Below, one piece after another: positions 7,715 to 13,724 of a DNA stretch of 36,047 bases (positions within the stretch are counted from its first letter, which is position 1; every line of letters starts with the position of its first letter). The notes under the pieces are model-generated. The model was not told the origin of the DNA. It did not search any database and was given only the letters and a program-made list of their open reading frames with translations. The DNA is taken from NCBI RefSeq assembly GCF_910577345.1, contig NZ_CAJTMT010000029.1, forward strand, positions 4,372-40,418, in the 5' to 3' direction. Position numbers and translations under genes: made by a program. Source of the DNA: an uncultured Duncaniella sp. (GTDB lineage: Bacteria; Bacteroidota; Bacteroidia; Bacteroidales; Muribaculaceae).

Positions 7715-9025
7715 TTACATCTTACCGTCGGCAAGGGGAGCCGTGGTTCCGTTCTTTGCGAACGATGCAATCTGGTCAGGAGTGTAGCCGAGGTCTTTCA
7801 GGATCGAATCGGTATCTCCGCCGAGTGAAGGACAAGGACCGTAGGTAGGCTGGAAGTTACTCATTGTGAACGGGCAACCGACAGTCACGAATTCGCCGAT
7901 TTCGCCACCCTGATTAATCTTAACGAGGGTGTTGCCATCATAAAGCGACTGGTCTGACATCACTTCCTTGGTAGAGAGGACAGGACCTACAGGCACGCCG
8001 TATTTCGAAAGGATTTCGACCACTTCGAATTTGGTCTTGTCGGCAGTCCATGCGCCGATTCTCTTGTAGATTTCATCTTTGTGCTTGTCACGTGCGTCGG
8101 CAGTGGCGAAGTCGGGGTTGGTGAGCCAATCCTCGAATCCGAGACCCTGACATGCGAGCTTGAATTCCTTCTCGCCACGCTGGAGGATGATGTAGACATA
8201 GTTGTTGGCATCGACGGCAGAATCCATATCGCCTGCGGGCTTACATTTGTAGGTCCAGCCAAGGACGCCGCCACCCTCGATGTTGCCTGAACGGGGCACA
8301 CAGTCACCGAACTTGCCGTTAGGATACTGCGGGAACTGGGTCAGATAACCGATCTTGTCGAGTGTGAGCTGGTCACGGGTCTTGATACGGCAGAGGTTAA
8401 GACATGCGTTGTGCATTGACTGGTAGACGAAACATCCTTCGCCGGTGCGCTCACGCTGCTGAAGTGCTGCGAGAAGACCGATAAGGAGGTGCATACCGGT
8501 GTTCGAGTCACCGAGGGCTGCCCCGCTCTGGGTAGGAATGTTGTATTCGCCTTCATACCATCCGGTTGTTGATGCGGCGGCGGCTGTCACCTGTGCGATA
8601 GGTTCGTATGCCTTGAGGTCCTTATATTTAGAAGATACAGGGAAACCCTTGATGGTACCATAGATACAGCGAGGGTTGAGTGCATGTACTGCTTCCCAGC
8701 TGAAACCGAGCTTGTCCATTGCTCCGGGGTGGAGGTTCTCGACGAAAATATCGGCTTCCTTGATAAGTTTGGTAAGGATGTCCTTTCCGTCGGGAGTCTT
8801 TGCGTCGAGTGCGAGAGACTTCTTGTCGGAGTTGAGCTGGAGGAAATAATAACTTGGAAGATTGGGGTTGAACTGAAGTTCTTTACGTGTTGCATCGCCA
8901 ACGCCCGGACGTTCGATCTTGATGACATCGGCGCCAAGCCATGCAAGCATTTGGGTACATGAAGGACCCGACTGGACTTCTGTAAAGTCAACTACCTTGA
9001 TTCCTTGTAAGGGTGCTGTATTCAT
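7715..9025 (-). CDS. frc: Formyl-CoA:oxalate CoA-transferase (YfdW/FRC-like)
   Basis: This class III CoA-transferase of 436 residues moves CoA from formyl-CoA to oxalate, giving oxalyl-CoA and formate. The N-terminus (VQSGPSCTQMLAW, GADVIKIERPGVGD) and the segment around 225-240 (LGYL-like, YPQYPNGKFGD) follow E. coli YfdW closely. The catalytic Asp is Asp173 in GAALGDSNTGMH (Asp169 of FRC); Gln18, Tyr60 and Tyr140 match FRC Gln17, Tyr59 and Tyr139. Two places are unusual: residue 49 is Glu where FRC has Trp48 and YfdW has Gln48, and the catalytic glycine loop GGGGQP is EGGGVL at 250-255. It heads the operon and is divergent from the chromate transporter genes; I found no confident promoter for it in 9026-9240. 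Confidence 0.93.
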   Translation of the reverse strand: MNTAPLQGIKVVDFTEVQSGPSCTQMLAWLGADVIKIERPGVGDATRKELQFNPNLPSYYFLQLNSDKKSLALDAKTPDGKDILTKLIKEADIFVENLHPGAMDKLGFSWEAVHALNPRCIYGTIKGFPVSSKYKDLKAYEPIAQVTAAAASTTGWYEGEYNIPTQSGAALGDSNTGMHLLIGLLAALQQRERTGEGCFVYQSMHNACLNLCRIKTRDQLTLDKIGYLTQFPQYPNGKFGDCVPRSGNIEGGGVLGWTYKCKPAGDMDSAVDANNYVYIILQRGEKEFKLACQGLGFEDWLTNPDFATADARDKHKDEIYKRIGAWTADKTKFEVVEILSKYGVPVGPVLSTKEVMSDQSLYDGNTLVKINQGGEIGEFVTVGCPFTMSNFQPTYGPCPSLGGDTDSILKDLGYTPDQIASFAKNGTTAPLADGKM

Positions 9026-9297
9026 AATATTTATAAGTTTGTTTTGATGATTATGTCAGATTATCTGTTCGATTAAGTTTTTTACGGTGTGTCGTTTTTT
9101 CATTAGTTCGGAATACGCATGGATTTTCGGGATGAAGCCCGTAAATACCTTTACGTTTCATCATTAAAACAAGCGGAATGCTGAAAAGTTGAATTTATAC
9201 AACTGTTAAGTTAGAATTTTGTAATTTTGCAGAATAAAATGAAAGTTCCCGATAAGGGAGATGAGTTTCTGAAACAATAGTAGAATCCATAATCAGC
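9026..9297. promoter_or_regulatory. Divergent intergenic region frc / chromate transporter
   Basis: This 272-base region separates the minus-strand oxalate operon from the plus-strand transporter pair. A hairpin-forming segment at 9131-9162 (GATGAA...CGTAAA / TTTACG...TTCATC) lies in the middle. It should contain the operon promoter, but no minus-strand TAnnTTTG box is visible. Only the plus-strand box at 9222-9229 can be supported. Confidence 0.5.
9222..9229 (+). promoter_or_regulatory. -7 box TAATTTTG for the chromate transporter pair
   Basis: TAATTTTG fits the Bacteroidetes TAnnTTTG -7 consensus and places a start near 9236, about 60 bases before the ATG at 9298. No TTG at the expected -33 spacing was seen. 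Confidence 0.5.
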
Positions 9298-9900
9298 ATG
9301 AATAGAATCTGTTTCCAACTGTTTCTGTCATTTTTCAAGATAGGAGCATTTACGTTTGGCGGAGGTTGGGCAATGCTTTCCATCATAGAGAAAGAGATTG
9401 TCGATAAATTTCATTGGATAGAGCGAGAGGAATTCCTCGACCTGCTTGCCGTGGCGCAGTCGCTTCCGGGAATCCTTGCGGTGAATGTGGCAGTGGCTGT
9501 CGGCGATAAGCTCCGCGGGCTTCGCGGTTCCATAGCTGCTGCCATCGGGTGTATCCTGCCGTCGTTTCTGATTATCCTCTGCATAGCGATTTTCCTGACC
9601 CCGGACCTGATAAAGAACAATCCGACTTTGTCGGCAATTTTCATGGGTATCCGTCCGGCCGTTGTCGCCTTGATTGTCGCTCCGGTCATATCCTCGGCTA
9701 AATCGGCGAAAATCGGTTGGAAGACAATGGCTATTCCCATCGGTGTTGCCCTGCTGATTTATTCGCGCTGGCCGATTGTGTCAAATCCCATATTGTATAT
9801 AGTCTGTGGCGGTTTCTTCGGATGGCTGTGGTTCTCTCACCATGTGAGATCGTTGCAAAAGGTTGAAGATGAAGTAAGAAAGGAGGATGAGAAGCTATGA
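9298..9900 (+). CDS. Chromate transporter family protein, N-terminal-type subunit
   Basis: This 200-residue membrane protein is a short-chain CHR (chromate ion transporter) protein. The signature TFGGGWAML is at about 19-27 and SLPGILAVNVAV at about 56-67, with several hydrophobic segments following. Short-chain CHR proteins usually work as a pair encoded by adjacent genes, as here: the stop overlaps the start of the next gene in ATGA. In this family the pair is thought to pump chromate or related oxyanions out of the cell; the true substrate in this organism is unknown. A C-terminal charged tail (EDEVRKEDEKL) ends the protein. Confidence 0.88.
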   Translation: MNRICFQLFLSFFKIGAFTFGGGWAMLSIIEKEIVDKFHWIEREEFLDLLAVAQSLPGILAVNVAVAVGDKLRGLRGSIAAAIGCILPSFLIILCIAIFLTPDLIKNNPTLSAIFMGIRPAVVALIVAPVISSAKSAKIGWKTMAIPIGVALLIYSRWPIVSNPILYIVCGGFFGWLWFSHHVRSLQKVEDEVRKEDEKL

Positions 9901-10466
9901 TTTATCTCAGATTGATATGGGCCTATCTTAAAATCGGCCTTTTCGGTTTCGGTGGCGGTTATGCGATGCTCGCACTCATTGAGCGTGAGATTGTCGGGCC
10001 GGGATGGATTACCGAGCAGATGTTTACCGACATTGTGGCTATTTCGCAGATGACACCCGGACCTATCGGTATCAATTCCGCCACATATATAGGCTATGTC
10101 GCTCCTGCGGAGTATTCGGCAGCTTTCGCATCACCGATTTACGGGATACTCGGTTCGCTGCTCTGCACGTTCGTAGTGTCGTTTCCGTCGTTTGTGCTTG
10201 TGGCCTATACCAGTCATCTCATACGCCGGCACAGGGATAGCGTTGTGGTGAAAGGTATTTTTGCCGGTCTGCGTCCTGTCGTGGTCGGTCTTATCGCTTC
10301 CGCCGCGCTTCTGCTCATGAATTCGGCCAATTTCGGAGAGACTTCCTCGCAGGTAATCACCAGTATCGCCATCTGTATAGGCGCTTTTATCCTTGTCTAC
10401 TGGGTGAAATGGCATCCGATTCTGATTATCTGCCTCGCAGGGCTTGCAGGATGGATTATTTATTAA
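9897..10466 (+). CDS. Chromate transporter family protein, second subunit
   Basis: This 189-residue membrane protein is the partner of the preceding short-chain CHR protein and starts inside its stop codon (ATGA at 9897-9900), which implies translational coupling. It has the CHR signatures FGFGGGYAML at about 16-25 and MTPGPIGINSATYIG at about 53-67, with the PGP form that the first subunit lacks (it has PGI). Five or six hydrophobic segments are visible. The two chains together equal one long-chain ChrA. Specificity for chromate is by family only. Confidence 0.88.
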   Translation: MIYLRLIWAYLKIGLFGFGGGYAMLALIEREIVGPGWITEQMFTDIVAISQMTPGPIGINSATYIGYVAPAEYSAAFASPIYGILGSLLCTFVVSFPSFVLVAYTSHLIRRHRDSVVVKGIFAGLRPVVVGLIASAALLLMNSANFGETSSQVITSIAICIGAFILVYWVKWHPILIICLAGLAGWIIY

Positions 10467-10561
10467 GTATAAAGTATTAAGGATTAGGTATTAAGTACGT
10501 ATTTAAGTATTAAGTAAGTATTTAAGTACAAAGTCTAAAAGTATATAAGATAAGAAAGGTG
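10467..10561. repeat. A/T-rich degenerate tandem repeats (TATTTAAGTATTAAGTA)
   Basis: Between the transporter stop and the folC ribosome binding site the sequence is a run of near-repeats of TATTAAG/TATTTAAGTA. No promoter box is clear in it. It may be slipped-strand-derived filler. Confidence 0.5.
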
Positions 10562-10576
10562 TAAGGAGGTTTTGCT

Positions 10577-11857
10577 ATGACTTATCAGGCTGCTATTGAG
10601 TTTTTGTTTAATTCTCTTCCGGTGTTTCAGCGGGAGGGGGCTTCGGCTTATAAACCGGGATTGGGTACGTCAATTGCACTTGACGATATTTTCGGTAATC
10701 CGCACCGCAAATATGCAACAATACATATTGCAGGTACCAACGGTAAGGGTTCGACTGCCCATACACTTGCAGCCGTGCTTGCAAGGGCAGGCTACAGGAC
10801 CGGTCTTTACACTTCACCCCATATTTTTGATTTCAGAGAGCGCATAAGGGTCAACGGTGAGAAGATTTCAGAGGAGGCTGTGGTTGATTTCGTGACCCGT
10901 TGGAAGGGGATGGATTCGGCGCTGACTCCCAGCTTCTTTGAGTTGACCTCGACGATGGCGTTTGAATATTTTGCCGACCAAAATGTGGATGTCGCGGTCA
11001 TCGAGACCGGTTTGGGCGGACGCCTTGACAGCACGAATATCATCAGTCCTGTCCTTAGCATCATCACCAATATCTCCCACGACCATACGAACCTGCTTGG
11101 CGATACGCTTGAAAAAATAGCTTTTGAGAAGGCCGGTATCATCAAGAGCGGTGTCCCGGTGGTGATAGGGGAGGTTCTGCCGGAGACTGAGCCGGTGTTC
11201 AGAGCTAAGGCTGAGGAGGTGAAGGCTCCTATCCATATCGCTGCTCCGGTTGAGGCAGTAATTGAGGATGGCGGCTCGATTCTTTATCCCTCAACTCCGT
11301 TTGGCGCTGTCAAGGGTGAATTGTCCGGCGCTTGTCAGGTGAAGAATACGGCGACCATACTCTGTGCGCTCCTGCGGTTGAGGGAACTTGGATTCAATAT
11401 CCAGGATGAGGCAGTCGGTACAGGTTTTGCCAATGTCTGTGAGGATACAGGGCTGATGGGACGATGGACGGTGCTGAGAAACAAGCCTCTGACGGTTTGT
11501 GATACCGGCCACAATATCGGTGGATGGGAATATATCGCGTCGCAACTTTCGTCAAGAAAGGAGGGACGTGTCCATCTGATTGTCGGTTTTGTCAATGACA
11601 AGGATATTTCGGCCATTCTTGCTAAAATAGCTTCTATCGGTGTGGACAAGCGGCTCTATTTTTCCTCCCCGTCAGTTCCGCGCGGGCTTAAGGCTGAGGC
11701 ACTTTCATGCAAGGCTGCTGAATTCGGCATGGAGGGGGAAGTGATTGACGATGTGAACCTCGCGCTTGCAAAAGCTACCGCCGAGGCATCGGACAATGAC
11801 CTTATCCTCATCGCCGGAAGCAATTTCCTAATCGCAGATTTGAAATTGGAGGCATGA
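10577..11857 (+). CDS. folC: Bifunctional folylpolyglutamate synthase / dihydrofolate synthase
   Basis: This 426-residue cytoplasmic ligase adds glutamate to dihydropteroate and to folates, using ATP. It has the family P-loop HIAGTNGKGST at 50-60 and the folate-binding region YTSPHIFDFRERIR at about 78-91. Further motifs are ETGLGGRLDSTN near 142-153, ITNISHDH near 161-168 and CDTGHN near 308-313. Length is normal. The ATG at 10577 is fixed by an unusually good Shine-Dalgarno for this phylum, TAAGGAGG at 10562-10569, seven bases upstream. It follows the CHR pair by 110 bases and could be cotranscribed with it, although the functions are unrelated. Confidence 0.95.
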   Translation: MTYQAAIEFLFNSLPVFQREGASAYKPGLGTSIALDDIFGNPHRKYATIHIAGTNGKGSTAHTLAAVLARAGYRTGLYTSPHIFDFRERIRVNGEKISEEAVVDFVTRWKGMDSALTPSFFELTSTMAFEYFADQNVDVAVIETGLGGRLDSTNIISPVLSIITNISHDHTNLLGDTLEKIAFEKAGIIKSGVPVVIGEVLPETEPVFRAKAEEVKAPIHIAAPVEAVIEDGGSILYPSTPFGAVKGELSGACQVKNTATILCALLRLRELGFNIQDEAVGTGFANVCEDTGLMGRWTVLRNKPLTVCDTGHNIGGWEYIASQLSSRKEGRVHLIVGFVNDKDISAILAKIASIGVDKRLYFSSPSVPRGLKAEALSCKAAEFGMEGEVIDDVNLALAKATAEASDNDLILIAGSNFLIADLKLEA

Positions 11858-11929
11858 TAACGGTCTCAGAAGAGATGGTTTAGAGAAAATTTTAAGAGAT
11901 ACATTTTTAAGAGATACAGAAGTACAAAA

Positions 11930-12035
11930 GGTTCAGAAGAGACAAAAGGTTTAGGAGTGACAAAAGTTCGGAGTAACAAAAGTTCAGCAAGAATAAAATT
12001 TCAGCAGGAACAAAATTTCAGAAGTGACGAATGTT
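11930..12035. repeat. Degenerate ~17-bp A-rich tandem array
   Basis: About six units of the form CAGnAGnnACAAAAGTTT follow one another (for example AGGAGTGACAAAAGTT then CGGAGTAACAAAAGTT). Units differ at one third of positions and there are no spacers. The unit resembles pieces of the ACAAAAG-rich repeat family 2 seen at 16296 and 17348, but the relation is uncertain. Confidence 0.6.
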
Positions 12036-12100
12036 ATTTAGCAACCATTGATTTTCAGTGTGTTGGTGAGGCTTAGCCTATTTGTGTGATTTTATCACCG

Positions 12101-12160
12101 TACCGGATGGCAGCCAATAAGACCGGATGGCAGCTAACAAGATTGGATGGTAGCTAACAA
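12101..12160. repeat. Three 20-bp tandem copies of an arm end
   Basis: Three exact-period units, TACCGGATGGCAGCCAATAA, GACCGGATGGCAGCTAACAA and GATTGGATGGTAGCTAACAA, lie just outside composite element copy 2. The CCGGATGGCA text is the outer end of the family 1 arm, so these look like a slippage expansion of an arm terminus. Confidence 0.75.
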
Positions 12161-12219
12161 GTTGCGCAGTTACATTGCCACAATTCCTTGCTGCAAAGCT
12201 GCGTTGCGATGTCGTCGTG

Positions 12220-12661
12220 CCGGATGGCAATTGGAAAGCTGCGCAGCAGCGATGCGGTCATAGCCCCGCATCGAGCGACAATGCAATGAAGCCCGCAGGG
12301 CGAAATTGCATTTCGCGAAGGTGTGTGGGGAAAATGGATGTCATTCCCGCCACGGGCATCGAAGATGTCCGATAATAACACGCGTATTCGGATAATTAGA
12401 TTATTGGTGATGTAAATTTGGTGAATAGAAAATGCCGGATATTACCTGTTTCGTTCGTTGAAACGGGTCAATATCATGGAGGATTGTTTGTATATGCCGG
12501 ATTGATATTATCGGACATCTTCGATGCCCGTGCCTACATGTCTACCGATAACCCACACACCTTCGCGGCACGCAATTACGCCCTGTGGGCTTCATTGCGT
12601 TGCCGCTCGATGCGGGGCTATGATCGCATCGCTGCTGCGCAGCTTTCCAATTGCCATCCGG
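12220..12661. repeat. Composite inverted-repeat element, family 1, copy 2
   Basis: Arms at 12220-12376 and 12505-12661 (inverted) enclose a ~128-bp spacer. The spacer, read in reverse complement, matches the spacer of copy 1 (CCCGTTTCAACG...GAAACAGGTAATATC), so copies 1 and 2 are in opposite orientation and bracket the ~11.6 kb with the oxalate genes, transporter pair and folC. Arms are >85% alike by eye. Short ORFs across the arms are by-products of the repeat. Confidence 0.82.
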
Positions 12662-13029
12662 CAAGGTGATGACGCAAAGATATTTCGCCGCTTATTGATT
12701 CGATCTGGGAATGCATTCGATCCGGAATGCATTTAATCCGGAAAAGAAACGGGATGATTGTTTGTGTATGCCGGATTGATATTATCGGACATCTTCGATG
12801 CCCGTGCCTACGTGTCTACCGATAACCCACACACCTTCGCGGCACGCAATTACGCCCTGTGGGCTTCATTGCGTTGCCGCTCGATGCGGGGCTATGATCG
12901 CATCGCTGCTGCGCAGCTTTCCAATTGCCATCCGGCAAGGTGATGATGCAAAGTTATTTCGCAGCTTATTGATTCGATCCGGGAATGCATTCGATCCGGA
13001 AATGCATTCGATCGGGAATGCATTCGATC
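12482..13029. repeat. 274-bp tandem duplication containing a family 1 arm
   Basis: The block beginning GGATTGTTTGTATATGCCGG recurs exactly 274 bases later with few changes, carrying a complete third inverted-type arm (12779-12935) plus the start of the ATGCATTCGATCCGG array. It is a direct tandem duplication of one arm and its flank, which gives copy 2 an extra arm. Confidence 0.85.
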
Positions 13030-13134
13030 CGGAAATGCATTCGATTTGGGAATGCATTCGATTCGGAAATGCATTCCATCCGGAAAAGCATTCGATCGGA
13101 AATGCATTTTATTCGGAAATGGATTTTATTCGAC
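12970..13134. repeat. 16-17-bp tandem array CGATCCGGAAATGCATT
   Basis: About nine to ten imperfect units of CGATCCGGAAATGCATT run to the very 3' end of the CYTH gene; the last half-unit supplies that gene's stop codon. Each unit carries the palindrome ATGCAT. A shorter piece with two to three units lies at 12696-12740 at the end of the first 274-bp duplicate, so the array expanded after the duplication. It gives a spurious peptide with periodic Cys-Ile and Arg-Met; I do not call it coding. Confidence 0.85.
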
Positions 13135-13596
13135 GGGGATGCCGGGGGTTTTTGAGAGGACGGAGTTGTAGTAGCGGGGATCGCCGGAGACTTCTTTGCC
13201 GATGAAATCGGGGAGGGAAGGGTTGCAGTCGGCTGAGGGCATTTCGATTTCGGCGACAATCAGTCCTTTGTGTTTTCCGTGGAAGAGGTCCACTTCCCAT
13301 TTCCAACCGTCGTGTTCAACGATATATCTTGTCTTGTCGATTGCAAATCCTCCGGCAAGGTGCGTGGCCATCTCCTCCGCGTCGCTGACGGGGATGGGAT
13401 ATTCCCATTCGTCGCGGACAATGCCGCTGTTGCGTCCCTTGACAGTCAGGTAGGCAGAACCGTCGGTGATGCGCAGGCGGACTGTCGCATCGGGGTTGGC
13501 AGAGAGGTAGGCCTGACGGATATGTTTTGAAGAAATTGCCTTAGACATGAATGACGTGTTGGTAACCAGGAATTTGCGCTCGATTTCTTTAGCCAT
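13126..13596 (-). CDS. CYTH domain protein (triphosphate tunnel metalloenzyme)
   Basis: This 156-residue protein is a CYTH-fold phosphohydrolase of the bacterial CthTTM/NeuTTM type. The ExExK signature is EIERK at 4-8. Strands of the tunnel follow with VRLRI, LTVKG, KTRY, WEVDLF and IVAEIEM, the charged residues expected to bind triphosphate and metal. The GKEVSGDPRYYN motif near the C-terminus is typical. Bacterial relatives hydrolyse inorganic tripolyphosphate or nucleoside triphosphates; the physiological substrate here is unknown. It is transcribed divergently from the DUF5686 gene. Its stop codon lies in the last unit of the tandem array. Confidence 0.9.
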   Translation of the reverse strand: MAKEIERKFLVTNTSFMSKAISSKHIRQAYLSANPDATVRLRITDGSAYLTVKGRNSGIVRDEWEYPIPVSDAEEMATHLAGGFAIDKTRYIVEHDGWKWEVDLFHGKHKGLIVAEIEMPSADCNPSLPDFIGKEVSGDPRYYNSVLSKTPGIPVE

Positions 13597-13676
13597 ATCA
13601 GTGGTGAGGAGCTGTTGTGAGTGTTAAAAGAGTAAAAATGGACAGGGGCTATGGTGGTAGTCCGGTCTATTATGAG

Positions 13677-13692
13677 TAATTTTGCAAAGTTA
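13677..13692. promoter_or_regulatory. Overlapping divergent promoter boxes
   Basis: TAATTTTGCAAAGTTA reads as a -7 box on the plus strand (TAATTTTG, 13677-13684) and, back to back, as a -7 box on the minus strand (TAACTTTG, 13685-13692). On the minus strand a TTG (CAA at 13713-13715) lies 20 bases upstream, a good -33 spacing; the plus strand has none. Predicted starts are near 13691 for the outer-membrane gene and 13678 for the CYTH gene. Confidence 0.6.
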
Positions 13693-13724
13693 AAGAAGAT
13701 TGTAACTATTTGCAACATTTCCAC

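Noticed and set aside
9298..10466. A chrA gene broken by a frameshift
   Set aside because: Both halves have complete family signatures and overlap in ATGA; paired short-chain CHR genes are a normal form.
12970..13134. CRISPR array
   Set aside because: The 16-17-bp units abut with no spacers and no cas genes are near.
12866..13259. Small proteins with repeated Cys-Ile and Arg-Met across the ATGCAT array
   Set aside because: The periodicity follows from the DNA repeat, and all frames of the array are open to similar extents. No start or homologue supports translation.
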